A DNA stretch of 57,935 nt from Thauera aminoaromatica S2 (GCF_000310185.1 NZ_AMXD01000007.1:1-57935), one strand, 5' to 3'. Counted from the first letter of the stretch, positions 1-15,535 are shown. Notes: generated by a model from the sequence alone, not told the origin. Program-made: numbers and translations.

Positions 1-25
1 CCCCCGCCCCGCCCAAGCCCGCCCC

Positions 26-1042
26 ATGCGCACCGTCGAACACGTCGTCACCCATCTGATCCTCCACGCCCTTGTGCGCGAGCCCGGCGCACCCTCGCGC
101 CTGGTGCTGCGCGAGGCGCCCTGCGCGCTCGACGCGGCGACGCTGCGCCTGGCCGAGCGCCTGTGCGCGCAGTACGAGAGCCGCAGCGCCAAGGGCTTCG
201 GCCGCTTCGAGGAGGACGAGGAGCGCTTCCCGCTCGCGCGCTGGCTGCGCGAGCACCTCGTCGACGAGACCCTCGACTTCACCGCCCTCTCCCGCCAGCT
301 CGCCGAGCGCGTGCAGGCGATCGCCGACGAGGAAGAGCTGGAAGAAGGCGGCCATCTCGTGCTCGCGCGCATCCGCGAGGGCGAGGGCGACAGCCTGTGG
401 GTGGCGCTGCTCGGCAGCAGCGACGGGGTGGCGATCGGCGGCGACCTCGCACCGCTCGACTGCACCCATGTGGACTTCTCCGCGCTGCACGCCGCCGGGC
501 GCGTCGACCTCGCCGGCTGGCGGCGTGGCGACGAGCGCTACCTCGGCTTCCTGCGCGGGCGCGGCAAGGGCGGCGCCTGGTTCAAGCGCGTGCTCGGCTG
601 CAGCGACGTGATGGTGGCGCTGCAGGAGACCAAGAAGCTGGTCGCCACGCTCGACCGCTTCGTCGACACCGAGCGCCTCGCCCCCGCCACCCGCGACACC
701 GTGCTCGAACGCGCCCACGACTACCTCGACACCCTCGGCGAGGCCGGCGCCCCGGTGGTGTTCGAGGAGCTCGCGTGCGAGGTCTTCCCCGAACAGCCCG
801 AGCGCCTGGACGCGCTGCTGCGCGCCGAGGAGACGAAGATCGCCCCCGGCTTCGTGCCCAACCGGCGCGCCATCCGCCCGCTGGTACGCTTCAGCGCCAG
901 CGCGGAGAACTGGAAGCTGGAGTTCGAGCGCAGCGGCCTGCATTCCGGCGCGGTGCACTACGACCGCGCCACCGACACCCTGGTGCTGTCGGGCGTGCCG
1001 GATTACCTCAAGCGCATGCTGGACGAGGAAGACCCGGCCTAA
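26..1042 (+). CDS. ndpA: Nucleoid-associated protein, YejK/NdpA family
   Basis: The 338-residue product reads throughout as a YejK/NdpA (37-kDa nucleoid-associated) protein. The family has an N-terminal domain (about 1-150), a central segment containing GFLRGRGKGGAWFKRVLGCSD near residue 180, and a C-terminal domain ending close to LVLSGVPDYLKRML. These proteins bind DNA in the nucleoid and their precise role is poorly defined. The ATG at 26 sits at the very left of the window, so upstream signals cannot be judged. The gene runs toward the distal end of the CRISPR array, which begins about 90 bp after its stop. It is therefore the chromosomal flank of the CRISPR locus and not part of it. Confidence 0.85.
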   Translation: MRTVEHVVTHLILHALVREPGAPSRLVLREAPCALDAATLRLAERLCAQYESRSAKGFGRFEEDEERFPLARWLREHLVDETLDFTALSRQLAERVQAIADEEELEEGGHLVLARIREGEGDSLWVALLGSSDGVAIGGDLAPLDCTHVDFSALHAAGRVDLAGWRRGDERYLGFLRGRGKGGAWFKRVLGCSDVMVALQETKKLVATLDRFVDTERLAPATRDTVLERAHDYLDTLGEAGAPVVFEELACEVFPEQPERLDALLRAEETKIAPGFVPNRRAIRPLVRFSASAENWKLEFERSGLHSGAVHYDRATDTLVLSGVPDYLKRMLDEEDPA

Positions 1043-1090
1043 GACCCGTTACCCCATCACATCGAAGAATTGCGCAATCCGGGGGCACGC

Positions 1091-1132
1091 CCAGATATCG
1101 CATAGGGGGTCAAATCCCCGTGTCGCTTGACA
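1091..1132 (+). mobile_element. Orphan right end of a second IS21-family element
   Basis: These 42 bp align with the right end of the complete IS21 element at 5313-5353. Both contain CCAGAT, then AGGGGGT, then AAATC, then the terminal CGTGTCGCTTGACA. There are several substitutions and one indel between them. No left end or transposase accompanies this copy, and the terminal TGACA abuts half a CRISPR repeat starting at 1133. I infer that a related element once inserted into a distal repeat and that the rest of it, with any repeats beyond, was deleted. Confidence 0.75.
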
Positions 1133-3151
<2,019 letters not shown>

Positions 3152-3205
3152 TGTCAGGCGACACCGTAAATTGACCCCCTAGCGACACGAGGAACTGACC
3201 CCCTC
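3152..3205 (+). repeat. IS21 left end with two internal transposase-binding repeats
   Basis: The terminal inverted repeat is followed by two copies of a TTGACCCCCT/CTGACCCCCT motif about 30 bp apart, before the istA ribosome-binding site. IS21 elements characteristically carry such multiple repeats at each end as transposase-binding sites. The same motif recurs in inverted form at the right end. Confidence 0.75.
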
Positions 3206-3224
3206 GTTCGCGAGGAGGCCATCA

Positions 3225-4505
3225 TTGGAAACGAAGCACATCGAGGTGAATCCTGTACGCCGTCTGGTTTGCGGAGTGCAGGAGATGTTGGAGCCGGAGG
3301 CGGTCACGACGATCGTTCGGTTGGGGCAATCGGGCTGGGGTGCGAAGCGGATTGCGAAGGCGCTGGGCATCGCGCGCAACACGGTGCGGCGGTATCTGAA
3401 CGCGGGCGGGCCGGTGGCGTACCGGCAGCCGCAGCGTGCCAGCGTGCTGGGCGGTCACGACGCATGGCTGCGGGAGCGTTTCCTGCAGCACCGGGGCAAC
3501 TGCGACGTGGTGCGTCAGCAGTTGAGCAAGGAATTGGGGATCGAGACGAGCCTGCGCACGGTCGAGCGCGCGTGTCGAGGGTTCCGCCAGGAACTGGAGG
3601 CGAGTCGCCGTGCGACGATCCGCTTCGAGACCGGACCGGGCGAACAGATGCAGATCGACTTCGGCCAGACACGTGTGCTGATCGGCGGCGAGTCGGTGCG
3701 AGTGTTCCTGTTCGTGGCGACGCTGGGCTATTCGCGCCGGGGATTTGCGTGCGCGTTCCGGCACGAGCGCCAGAGTGCGTGGTTCGCTGGGATCGAGGCG
3801 GCGTTTGTCCACTTCGGCGGACGGCCGCAGACGCTGCTCATCGACAACGCCAAGGCGCTGGTCGACAAACACGACACGCAGACGCGCCAGGTCCGACTCA
3901 ACAGCCGCTTCGAGGCGTTCTGCCGGCACTGGGATATCCGTGCCAAGGCGTGCGCGCCGTTTCGCGCGCGCACCAAGGGCAAGACCGAGAACGGCGTGGG
4001 CTACGTGAAGAAGAACGCCATCGCCGGCCATGCTTTCGAGAGCTGGACGGCGATGGAGGCGCACCTGGCGCGCTGGCAGCGCGAGGTGGCCGATGTGCGC
4101 ATCCACGGTACGACCGGTGTCACGCCCGCTGAGCGCTTCGACTTGGAGCGTGAACACCTGCGTCCGGTTGCCGGGATCGCCCCCTTCCTGCAGGTGCGCG
4201 AGCTCGTGCGCCGAGTCAATGCGGAGGGCTGCATCGAGCTCGACACCAACGCCTACAGCGTGCCGTGGCGGCTGATTGGCGAGACGGTGACGGTCGTGGT
4301 CAGCGCCGACACCGTGGTGGTCGAGTACGCCGGCGAGGAAGTCGCCCGCCATGCGGAGCTCGCCGGCAGTCGCGGTCGCAGCATCGAGCGCAGCCACCTG
4401 CTGGGTGGGTCGCTGCCGCCGGCCCAGATCGAGGCGCCGCCGCCCACCGATGCGCTGCTGCGTCCGCTGGCCGAGTACGAAGCGCTCGTCGGAGGAGGCT
4501 GGTGA
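3225..4505 (+). CDS. istA: IS21 transposase IstA
   Basis: A 426-residue DDE transposase. An N-terminal helix-turn-helix (about 30-60, AKRIAKALGIARNTVRRYL) would bind the IS ends. The integrase core follows, with catalytic residues at D145 (MQIDFGQ), D207 (LLIDNAK) and E255 (KGKTENGVGY). The start is a TTG preceded by AGGAGG at 3213-3218 with 6-nt spacing. The next candidate is an ATG at residue 21, with no comparable ribosome-binding site. Its TGA overlaps the istB ATG (TGATG), the usual translational coupling of this family. All catalytic residues are present and there is no frameshift. Confidence 0.93.
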   Translation: METKHIEVNPVRRLVCGVQEMLEPEAVTTIVRLGQSGWGAKRIAKALGIARNTVRRYLNAGGPVAYRQPQRASVLGGHDAWLRERFLQHRGNCDVVRQQLSKELGIETSLRTVERACRGFRQELEASRRATIRFETGPGEQMQIDFGQTRVLIGGESVRVFLFVATLGYSRRGFACAFRHERQSAWFAGIEAAFVHFGGRPQTLLIDNAKALVDKHDTQTRQVRLNSRFEAFCRHWDIRAKACAPFRARTKGKTENGVGYVKKNAIAGHAFESWTAMEAHLARWQREVADVRIHGTTGVTPAERFDLEREHLRPVAGIAPFLQVRELVRRVNAEGCIELDTNAYSVPWRLIGETVTVVVSADTVVVEYAGEEVARHAELAGSRGRSIERSHLLGGSLPPAQIEAPPPTDALLRPLAEYEALVGGGW

Positions 4506-5293
4506 TGATCGATGCCGACCGACTCGACGAACTGCTCACCCGGCTGCGGCTCACGGCGATCCGCGACCAGCTCGACAGCCTGCTCGACGAAGCCAGCCGG
4601 GCGCAGATGACACTGCGCGAAGCGCTGCTCTTCCTGGCCGAGCGCGAGGTCGCCCGGCGCGACACCCGACGCATCCAGATGGGCATGAAGCTCGCCCGTT
4701 TCCCGTGCGTGCGCACGCTCGAAGGCTTCGACTTCGACGCGCAGCCCTCGATCGATCCAGGGCAGATCCGGGATCTGTCCTCCGGTCGCTGGATCGGGCA
4801 CGGTCAGGCCCTGCTGCTGCTCGGTCCGCCGGGCGTAGGCAAGACGCACCTGGCGGTCGCCCTCGGGCGCGAAGCGGTGGATCGCGGCTACACGGTGCTC
4901 TTCACCTCGGCAGCGGCGCTGATGGCCGGGCTCACGAAGGCGCACGCCGACGGACGGCTCGAGGAGAAGCTGCTGCAGCTCTCCAAGCCCAAGCTGCTGA
5001 TCATCGATGAGCTGGGCTACCTGCCGCTCGAGCCGGCCGCTGCGCACCTGTTCTTCCAGCTGGTGTCGCGACGCTACGAGCGGGCCAGCATGCTGATCAC
5101 CAGCAACCGGCCCGTTGGCGAGTGGGGGCAGGTGTTCGGCGACGCGGTGGCCGCCACCGCCATCCTCGATCGGCTGCTCCATCACAGCCAGGTCATCACG
5201 ATCCGGGGCGACAGCTACCGGCTGCGCGACAAGCGCCGCAGCGGCCTTCTGCAGAAGGCCGCTGCCCCCACCCCGATCACGTCGGAGAGTTGA
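4505..5293 (+). CDS. istB: IS21 helper ATPase IstB
   Basis: A 262-residue AAA+ ATPase of the IstB/DnaC type that assists IstA in target selection and strand transfer. Walker A is GPPGVGKT at 107-114 and Walker B is LLIIDE ending at E169. A sensor-type ITSNRP follows near residue 200. The ATG at 4505 overlaps the istA stop. The length matches the family (about 250-260). Nothing is missing, so the element appears able to transpose. Confidence 0.94.
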   Translation: MIDADRLDELLTRLRLTAIRDQLDSLLDEASRAQMTLREALLFLAEREVARRDTRRIQMGMKLARFPCVRTLEGFDFDAQPSIDPGQIRDLSSGRWIGHGQALLLLGPPGVGKTHLAVALGREAVDRGYTVLFTSAAALMAGLTKAHADGRLEEKLLQLSKPKLLIIDELGYLPLEPAAAHLFFQLVSRRYERASMLITSNRPVGEWGQVFGDAVAATAILDRLLHHSQVITIRGDSYRLRDKRRSGLLQKAAAPTPITSES

Positions 5294-5300
5294 TTAACCC

Positions 5301-5353
5301 AGGGGGTCAATTCCAGATGTCGTCAGGGGGTTAAATCTTCGTGTCGCTTGACA
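5301..5353 (+). repeat. IS21 right end with two internal repeats
   Basis: Contains AGGGGGTCAATT and AGGGGGTTAAAT, which are inverted relative to the left-end motifs, followed by the terminal CGTGTCGCTTGACA. It starts eight bases after the istB stop. The same end, diverged, is found alone at 1091-1132. Confidence 0.75.
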
Positions 5354-9726
<4,373 letters not shown>

Positions 9727-9913
9727 TCTGTCTCCACAACCGCTTGAAGACACGGTGAAAATACCCCAGATCTGCGAACCAAGTGCCACGTGTCACGTCA
9801 AGCGGCCACCAAATGACCACTTGCTTGGCACTCACCATACGCAACAAGCGTTTGTTGCCGCTGCGAACAACCGGGGGCTGGGCAGGATGCTTGGGGTTCG
9901 CACCGGGCGACGG
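9727..9913 (-). promoter_or_regulatory. CRISPR leader
   Basis: The 187 bp between the cas2 stop and the first repeat is the only sequence that can hold the pre-crRNA promoter and the Cas1-Cas2 integration signals. It contains the less GC-rich stretches GGTGAAAATACC and GCAACAAGCGTTTGTTGCCGC; the latter is an imperfect inverted repeat (GCAACAA/TTGTTGC) at about 9840-9860. I could not identify a convincing -35/-10 pair. The assignment rests on position. Confidence 0.7.
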
Positions 9914-10204
9914 TCAAAGTATCAACGGGCCGTTCAAATCGAGCGCAGGTTTCGCGCCCACGTGTTCGACCTTGTTCTGCCAGTTTCTGCCGAGATAGTA
10001 GAACCGCAGGCTGTCCTGCTCCGGGTCGATCAGTTCGCACAGCCGATTCTTTAGAAAGGTCCACTGCGCGGAGTCCACCTCGATCTCGAACACCGAGTAC
10101 TGCACCCTCTGCCCGTAGTCGCGACACGTCTTGGCTAGGCGACGCAGTCGCCTCTGGCCACTTGTGCTGCTCGTACTGACGTCGTAGCTGACGAGAATCA
10201 TCAT
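9914..10204 (-). CDS. cas2: CRISPR-associated Cas2
   Basis: A 96-residue Cas2 with the ferredoxin-like start [11 protein letters not shown], whose Asp is the metal-site residue of the family, and a [12 protein letters not shown] strand typical of I-C Cas2. It dimerises between two Cas1 dimers in the spacer-integration complex. It is the last gene of the cas operon, nine bases after the cas1 stop and directly before the leader. The length is normal. Confidence 0.96.
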   Translation of the reverse strand: MMILVSYDVSTSSTSGQRRLRRLAKTCRDYGQRVQYSVFEIEVDSAQWTFLKNRLCELIDPEQDSLRFYYLGRNWQNKVEHVGAKPALDLNGPLIL

Positions 10205-10213
10205 GACGCTGCC

Positions 10214-11254
10214 CTACTTCCAGACAAATGGCGGATAGGCGTCAAGATCGCCACGAAGGTGCCGGGCGAGCAACTGGGCCTGGATCACCGGGAACAGTCC
10301 GATCTCGACCTTCTCATCGAGAAAGGCGTGGCGTAGCTGTTCCCGCTTGCGTTCTTGATAGGCCGTGAGCACGGTCTTGCGCGCATCATCCTTGAGCAGT
10401 ACGGCGCCGTTGTCCATGTGCGTGAAGTGCCGTGCGGAAACCTGCTTGCGGTTGATCAGCGACAGGGCCAATCGGTCGGCAAACGCGGGGCGGAACTCCT
10501 CGACGAGGTCGAGCGCCAGGCTGGGGCGGCCGGGACGGTCACGATGTAGAAACCCCACGGCGGGATCCAGCCCAACGGTTTCGAGCGCCGAGCGGCAATC
10601 GTGTGTCAGTAGGGTGTATAGAAATGACAGCAGGGCATTGGCCGCATCCGTTGGGGGGCGCCTGCTACGTCCAGCAAACCGCATCGCGGCGTCCGGCACG
10701 CGGATCAGATGGTCGAACACCCCGAAATAGGCCTGGGCCGCTTCACCTTCTAGGCCCCGCAAGATGTCGACCGGCGCCTCGGCAAGCAAACGCACACCGA
10801 TACGCTTGAGCCGCTTGTCGGTGTGTATCAGCGCATCGCGGGCCTGCGTCGGCAAATCATCGCCGTAGTCACGCAGCCCGCGCGACACCACTGCACGCTG
10901 GTTGTGAATCTTGCCGATCAGCAGATTACGCACAATGCCAGCGCACCGCGGTGCATCGTCGGTACGGCGGTATTGCTCGCGGCGCAGCAGCACGTTGCCG
11001 GAAACCGGCCCCTCCACGCGAGCGAGGAATTTGCCGTTGTGGCTCAGGTAGCAAACGCTGATGCCCTGCTCCGCGCAATAACCAAGCAGCGGCGGCGACA
11101 CCAGCACGCGGCCGAAACAAACCAAGCTCTCGAGCATGTGTGCCGGCAGTCGGGCACGGGTCTCACCCTCGACCTCCATGACGATGTTTTCGCCATCCTT
11201 GCGCAGCCACGCGCCTTCGGTCGTCACATACACGGTGTTGAGCTGCCGGCGCAT
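10214..11254 (-). CDS. cas1: CRISPR-associated Cas1 integrase (I-C)
   Basis: A 346-residue Cas1 that catalyses spacer integration at the leader-side repeat. The expected metal-binding residues are present: E171 in LEGEAAQAYF, H237 in GFLHRDRPGRPS and D249 in LALDLVEEFRP. The N-terminal beta-domain begins MRRQLNTVYV, typical of I-C. It starts three bases after the cas4 stop, so it is translated from the same message. The intact active site fits the long array. Confidence 0.97.
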   Translation of the reverse strand: MRRQLNTVYVTTEGAWLRKDGENIVMEVEGETRARLPAHMLESLVCFGRVLVSPPLLGYCAEQGISVCYLSHNGKFLARVEGPVSGNVLLRREQYRRTDDAPRCAGIVRNLLIGKIHNQRAVVSRGLRDYGDDLPTQARDALIHTDKRLKRIGVRLLAEAPVDILRGLEGEAAQAYFGVFDHLIRVPDAAMRFAGRSRRPPTDAANALLSFLYTLLTHDCRSALETVGLDPAVGFLHRDRPGRPSLALDLVEEFRPAFADRLALSLINRKQVSARHFTHMDNGAVLLKDDARKTVLTAYQERKREQLRHAFLDEKVEIGLFPVIQAQLLARHLRGDLDAYPPFVWK

Positions 11255-11257
11255 GTT

Positions 11258-11893
11258 TCACAGCTCCTCTGCAATCTGACCGCGCAACCAGGTCTCAACA
11301 TCCCGCCCCTTACCGAGCAATTTCGGCTGGCACAGCTCGATGAGCGAGCACGCATCGCAGCGTTTCGCCTGGTAGCTCGCCGTCGGCGTGTGCCCCGCAC
11401 GGATCATCTCGCGTGCGGCCTGTATCGTTGCCATGGTCAGCGAGCGCAGCTCGTCGTCGAACACCACCGCCTGCCGTCGGCGGGTCTGGCCGTAGAAAAG
11501 GGCGCCTTGCTCCACCCGGCAGCCGAGCATCGCTTCCAGGCACAGCGCCTGCGCGCACAGCTGTACGTCGTCGGCACGGTGGGCCTTGGGGCGGCCGCGC
11601 TTGTACTCGATCGGCACGGGATGCTCGCCTCCCGCATCCGCCCTGAACTCGACGACATCCGCCACCCCAGCGATGCCCAGTTCCGCGCTGGACAGCGGCA
11701 TTGCGGTAATCGTGCGCACGCCGTGGCGGCGCTCGATCTGCGGGGTGTCGGCGCGGTCGTGCAGCAAGCGCCCTTCCGCGGTCTGGCGGTTCTCAGCCCA
11801 CAGGCGCTCGACGTGGATCAACGCACACTGGCGCGGGCAGTAGAGATAGTGCTGCAGCGCGGACAGGGGAACGAGGTCGTCGGATTCCTCCAT
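11258..11893 (-). CDS. cas4: CRISPR-associated Cas4 (RecB-like nuclease)
   Basis: A 211-residue Cas4. It selects and trims prespacers with the correct PAM and orientation for Cas1-Cas2. Cysteines at 19 and 23 (YLYCPRQC) and the C-terminal CDACSLIELC cluster supply the four iron-sulfur ligands. The RecB-type motif IEYKRGRPK holds the catalytic Lys. It lies 25 bp after cas7 and three bases before cas1. Confidence 0.95.
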   Translation of the reverse strand: MEESDDLVPLSALQHYLYCPRQCALIHVERLWAENRQTAEGRLLHDRADTPQIERRHGVRTITAMPLSSAELGIAGVADVVEFRADAGGEHPVPIEYKRGRPKAHRADDVQLCAQALCLEAMLGCRVEQGALFYGQTRRRQAVVFDDELRSLTMATIQAAREMIRAGHTPTASYQAKRCDACSLIELCQPKLLGKGRDVETWLRGQIAEEL

Positions 11894-11918
11894 GCTTCTC
11901 CCCCTTCTGCCCGCCGCC

Positions 11919-12800
11919 TTACAGCAGCTCGCGCACGCTCACGCCCTTGGGCATGGCTTCGGCATCGACGCTGACGCGATAGTCCGAAAAGTTGCGCGCG
12001 GGGCGGTCTTCCGTGCCCTCGGCGCGCTGCACCTTGACCGCGTCGAACAGCGCGTGCGCCGGGGCATTGCCCATGGCGTTTTCATGCTCGAACACGATCA
12101 GCTTGCGCGCCGCCATCTCGCCACGCGCGGCGGAGCGGTCGTGCTCGAACATGTTGATGAGCGCGTTCCACAGCAGTTGCAGGTCGTCATCGGAAAAGCC
12201 GGTGCGCTCGGCCAGCTTGGCGGAAACAAAACCGTGGGCACGATACAACCCGTAAGGCAGGATGTGCTTGCGCCCCATGGTGCGGTTGTCGCCGCTTTGC
12301 GCTTCGGCTTCCTTCTCGGTGGTAACCGCCATGCGGGTAATGGAGATTTCCAGCGGCAGCACCGGCTCCACCGAGGTAGCGAAGGCCAGTTGCACCGGGC
12401 CGCGTACCTGGCCGGCGTTGATTCCGGTGGTCATCACCGCACCGAAGGTGCGCACGTCGAAGAAGTTGGCGCACATCCAGGCGGTGATCTCACGTGCCTT
12501 GGCTTCGTCCTTGGGCAGTTTCTTGTCCTCCGGCTTGATCTCCAGCGCATCGTAGGCCCGCTTGTGCTGGTTGTTGAGCACCGCCTTTTCCTGCATGTAG
12601 ATGGCGAAACCAGGACCACCGTCCTTGTCCAGCGTGACGAAGTTGCGGATCTTGCGCTTGAGCGCGACGTCGGTCACCAGACCGCAGTTGGTTTCCGGGT
12701 CCAGGCGCGGCAGGTTGCCGGCATCCGGGTCGCCATTTGGGTTGCCGTTGGTGACTTCGAACAGATAGACGAACTCGTAGCGGTGGGCGATGGCGGTCAT
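11919..12800 (-). CDS. cas7: Cascade backbone subunit Cas7c (Csd2)
   Basis: A 293-residue Csd2/Cas7 protein, which polymerises along the crRNA spacer to form the I-C Cascade backbone. The N-terminal [22 protein letters not shown] and the following [26 protein letters not shown] region are family hallmarks. The ATG overlaps the cas8c stop by four bases (ATGA), so the two are coupled. Length is typical. Confidence 0.96.
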   Translation of the reverse strand: MTAIAHRYEFVYLFEVTNGNPNGDPDAGNLPRLDPETNCGLVTDVALKRKIRNFVTLDKDGGPGFAIYMQEKAVLNNQHKRAYDALEIKPEDKKLPKDEAKAREITAWMCANFFDVRTFGAVMTTGINAGQVRGPVQLAFATSVEPVLPLEISITRMAVTTEKEAEAQSGDNRTMGRKHILPYGLYRAHGFVSAKLAERTGFSDDDLQLLWNALINMFEHDRSAARGEMAARKLIVFEHENAMGNAPAHALFDAVKVQRAEGTEDRPARNFSDYRVSVDAEAMPKGVSVRELL

Positions 12801-14632
12801 TGGTCGGCTCCTTCGGTTTCGATGGCGGTGGGTTCGGCGGATTCGTCGGCGGTCGCGTCCCCGGCCGCGTCGCGGCGCGTGAAGTAGGACTGCGACTGGT
12901 GGTAGTAGCCGATGGCGAAGCGGCCCTGGTCTTCGATCTTGAGGCTGCGCGGGAACTGGTCGGGCAGGCCGCCGACGATCTCGCGGATGTCTTTCTCCAG
13001 GTTCACCGCCTGGCCCATGCGTTCCTTGCGCAGTTTGCCGAGGTGGTTCTGGGTGTTACGCAACAGCACCGGAAAGATCGAGGCCGGAGTGGCCGATGCC
13101 GCGCCGTAGAAGCGGTCGCGAATCGTGGCGTTGACCTGGCCGCCCAGGGCGGCACGCTGCACGTTTTCCAGCACTGCGAACAGCCGCCCGAGCAGGTAGC
13201 CGGGCTGGGTGGATTGCTTGTCGAGACTCACGGGGATCTCCTCCTCGGATGTACGAATGTCCCGGCGCCGTTCGCGCGCCAGAACGCCCTTGCACAAGGC
13301 CACGCGTAGGCCGGAAATGTCTCCGTCCGCCCGAAACCGCATGATGGTGTTGGCCAACAGACTGCGTGGATACGGCCCGCCGCTGAGAATGGCGCGCATC
13401 GTCTCGCCGATGACGATGTTGATCGCGTCGTCGGCCTTGGGTTTGGCGCCCTCGCGGTGCGGCACTGTCGCCAGCACCAGCCGATACACGGACGGCTCGG
13501 TGCGCCACGGCAGCGGCTCCAGATGCAGGTCTTCCGCATGCTGGGCGATACGGCCAGCGAGCACCCCCAGCGTATCGACCTGCCAGAAGCGCACCGACAG
13601 GCGTGACGCATTGGGTGCGAGGCCCAGCACATACATGCGGGTGCCGGGTTCGAGATTGGGCGCGAGGTCCGCCACCGGGCAGCCCTTTGCGATGCGCTCC
13701 AGCACCGCGCGCACCCGTGCCGCCTCCGACGCATCATCGGCGGGCGGGCTGAGCAGCGTGGCAAAAAGATCCTCGGCCGCGCTCGCCTGCTTCGCATCGG
13801 CCGCTTCGGCCCAGAACACCACCGAGGCGTCGCCCACCTGCAGGCGCTGGCGGTTGTGTTCGCCCCGGCGCAGCAGATAGTTCAGCGCCGTGGTGTAGGC
13901 AAAGGCGGCCGACTCCGATACCGGCGCGTTGTCGCCCTGGCTCTTGGCATAGGACGTGAAGGCGTCGAGATTGAATGAGACGATGGACGCGCCCGAACTC
14001 TGCGCCCCGTTCACACCTTTGATCGCGGGGTGCAAGCGGGCCACCGGTGCGACCTCCCCGCTGACCAGGCAGACAGCCGCGCCTGTCGCCGTTTCCTGCC
14101 CCTCATCGCCCGCGAGGAGCTTGGCACGTACCGCTCGCGCGGCCGGCCCATCGTGAAGATAGCAGTGCTCGCCGTCCACGCGAAACACGAGGTTGGCGTC
14201 GACCATGTCGGGCGGAAAACCGCGCGCCTCGAACTGCGTCGGCGACCAGCCGCGCAGGAAGCTCAGCACGGCCTTGAGTCCGAGGTCGTCCTCACTGGCG
14301 AGCGCTGTTTCGTGCAGTTCGACAAAGGCCTCATGCTCCTTGTCGGCGCGCTTGCTGGTGTTGCTTACGCCAAGCACGTAACTCGTCTTGTCCCACAGAA
14401 AGTTGGACTTGATGCCGACCGTGCGCTTTTCGGCCTGCGGCACGTTTAGCACGCGCGGCAGGGGCTTCTTGCCGCTGGTGTCTCGAATGTCGTTGACCTG
14501 CGCTATCTCACCATCTGGTGTCAGCAGGATCTCGAAGCTGATCTTCTCTGGGCTGCAACCGGCGGGGGCGACACCTTCGGCCTGTTGCTCGATCAACCGC
14601 TCGTAGTAGCGGTTCAACGCCAGCAGGATCAT
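12797..14632 (-). CDS. cas8c: Cascade large subunit Cas8c (Csd1)
   Basis: A 611-residue Csd1/Cas8c protein, the large subunit that reads the PAM and recruits Cas3 in type I-C; in several I-C systems an internal start also yields the Cas11 small subunit. It starts [13 protein letters not shown], as in other Csd1 proteins, and ends in a short acidic tail. It overlaps cas5 upstream and cas7 downstream by four bases each. An internal Cas11 start is expected in the C-terminal third, but I could not pick one with confidence. Confidence 0.95.
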   Translation of the reverse strand: MILLALNRYYERLIEQQAEGVAPAGCSPEKISFEILLTPDGEIAQVNDIRDTSGKKPLPRVLNVPQAEKRTVGIKSNFLWDKTSYVLGVSNTSKRADKEHEAFVELHETALASEDDLGLKAVLSFLRGWSPTQFEARGFPPDMVDANLVFRVDGEHCYLHDGPAARAVRAKLLAGDEGQETATGAAVCLVSGEVAPVARLHPAIKGVNGAQSSGASIVSFNLDAFTSYAKSQGDNAPVSESAAFAYTTALNYLLRRGEHNRQRLQVGDASVVFWAEAADAKQASAAEDLFATLLSPPADDASEAARVRAVLERIAKGCPVADLAPNLEPGTRMYVLGLAPNASRLSVRFWQVDTLGVLAGRIAQHAEDLHLEPLPWRTEPSVYRLVLATVPHREGAKPKADDAINIVIGETMRAILSGGPYPRSLLANTIMRFRADGDISGLRVALCKGVLARERRRDIRTSEEEIPVSLDKQSTQPGYLLGRLFAVLENVQRAALGGQVNATIRDRFYGAASATPASIFPVLLRNTQNHLGKLRKERMGQAVNLEKDIREIVGGLPDQFPRSLKIEDQGRFAIGYYHQSQSYFTRRDAAGDATADESAEPTAIETEGADQ

Positions 14633-15303
14633 GACTTGACCTCCTCACCCTGCCACGGCGGCACCTCGATGACGCCTGCTCTCAACTGTGCACGGAAGAA
14701 GCGCGGCGTCATATCCCGAGCGAAATCGATATCGTGCAGCATCCAACCCAGATCCTTGTCGACATCGCGCTCCGGATGCGCGTCGGGCAGGGGCTGGCCG
14801 TCCTCGATCAGGCTGAAATGAGCGGGAAACTCGCGCACGCCAAGGCAGGGTGCGTGGAAGTGCTGCCCCTTGCGGGCACGGCGGTTGAAGATGTCCAGAT
14901 GCTTGCCCACCGAATCGTCCGGCCCGGCTTTGTCGGTGAGCTCGAAGTGGGCCTCGATCACATAGGCCACGTCGCGCAAGACTGTGGCAGCGCGCTGCTG
15001 GCGGTCTTGGTCTACGTAGGTCGCCAGCCCGGCGGTGGAGGCGGCCTTCATCGCCTTGCTAACACTGGCCGGCGACAGCTTCCCGCCAACCTCGTTGCGG
15101 CGAATGGACTCGAAGTGGATCGGCTTGAGCACGTGAATGCGATCCACGACCCAGCGGATCGCTGGTTTCCAGTGAATGGCCTCCAGGATGCCGCGCGCGG
15201 CCGACGGCGTGATGATGTCGTAGCTGACCCGCTCCACCTTCATTTCCGGCCGCGTGAAGCAGGCCCGCTCGCCCCATACGTGCAGGCGGATTCCGTAAGT
15301 CAT
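14629..15303 (-). CDS. cas5: Cas5c/Cas5d, crRNA-processing endonuclease
   Basis: A 224-residue Cas5d. In type I-C it replaces Cas6: it cuts each repeat 3' of the hairpin, keeps the 11-nt handle and caps Cascade. The start at 15303 (MTYGIRLHVWGERACFTRPE) matches the family N-terminus and has GGAGGG seven bases upstream. A longer reading from 15372 would translate through an 11-bp palindromic hairpin and is rejected. The central VERVSYDIITPSAARGILEA motif is conserved. It begins 342 bp after cas3, in contrast to the tight spacing of the rest of the operon; that gap carries a crRNA-like element. Confidence 0.95.
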   Translation of the reverse strand: MTYGIRLHVWGERACFTRPEMKVERVSYDIITPSAARGILEAIHWKPAIRWVVDRIHVLKPIHFESIRRNEVGGKLSPASVSKAMKAASTAGLATYVDQDRQQRAATVLRDVAYVIEAHFELTDKAGPDDSVGKHLDIFNRRARKGQHFHAPCLGVREFPAHFSLIEDGQPLPDAHPERDVDKDLGWMLHDIDFARDMTPRFFRAQLRAGVIEVPPWQGEEVKS

Positions 15304-15322
15304 CCAATAACCCTCCGAAGTT

Positions 15323-15394
15323 GGCGTCCCGGGATTACCCGGGACGCCATTCCTCTCAACAGCTACTAGCAAGACACTTTGGTTTCAACCCACG
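15323..15394 (-). ncRNA. Putative crRNA-resembling RNA (CreA/CreR-like) upstream of cas5
   Basis: Read on the minus strand, 15394-15382 is CGTGGGTTGAAAC, which matches 12 of 13 bases of the CRISPR repeat 3' end, including nearly all of the Cas5c handle. A 33-nt spacer-like stretch follows (15381-15349, starting CAAAGTGTCTTG). Then comes a perfect 11-bp stem, GGCGTCCCGGG/CCCGGGACGCC, with a 4-nt loop (15348-15323) in the place of a second repeat's hairpin. The 33-nt length equals the shortest real spacers of the array. Such degenerate one-spacer mini-CRISPRs inside cas loci are known as CreA or CreR guides, which direct Cascade to repress a toxin or the cas promoter. Expression and processing are inferred. 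Confidence 0.65.
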
Positions 15395-15535
15395 TCATCG
15401 GCCCAGCCAAACAAGCAAGGCGGAGCCAAGCAAGCTGACGACACACCACAACAGCCGGGCAGGACGCCATTGAGCCCTGACTTTGAGCGTGAGGTCGATC
15501 TCAACGTCTCTGGCAATCTCGGACTCTCGTTCCAT
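15395..15535 (-). CDS. Small membrane protein between cas3 and cas5 (possible CreT)
   Basis: A 46-codon ORF starting MERESEIARDVEIDLTLK, with GGAG eight bases upstream of the ATG at 15535. It has a charged N-terminal half and a C-terminal hydrophobic helix (about 29-44, LLWCVVSLLGSALLVW), then ends GR. An in-frame ATG at 15565 would give 56 codons. The stop falls next to the degenerate repeat. I do not recognise a family. Its position between a guide-target site and a crRNA-like gene is that of the toxin (creT) in CreTA modules. Known CreT toxins include tRNA-sequestering small RNAs, so a small hydrophobic toxin is speculation. It could also be a chance ORF. Confidence 0.4.
   Translation of the reverse strand: MERESEIARDVEIDLTLKVRAQWRPARLLWCVVSLLGSALLVWLGR

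Larger units (their letters stand above)
3152..5353 (+). mobile_element. Complete IS21-family insertion sequence inside a CRISPR repeat
   Basis: The 2202-bp element starts TGTCAGGCGACAC and ends GTGTCGCTTGACA, which are imperfect inverted repeats with the TG...CA termini of the IS21 family. It carries istA and istB. The interrupted CRISPR repeat has CACGGGGGG on the left and GGGGGCGCGAC on the right, giving a 5-bp duplication (GGGGG), within the 4-8 bp typical of IS21. Both genes are intact and the ends are complete, so the copy looks recent and potentially active. Its genes run opposite to the expected direction of pre-crRNA transcription. Confidence 0.95.

Noticed and set aside
15303-15372. 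A 23-codon N-terminal extension of Cas5 (start at 15372).
   Set aside because: It would translate the 11-bp palindrome, lacks a ribosome-binding site, and family members start at the MTYGIRLHVWG methionine.
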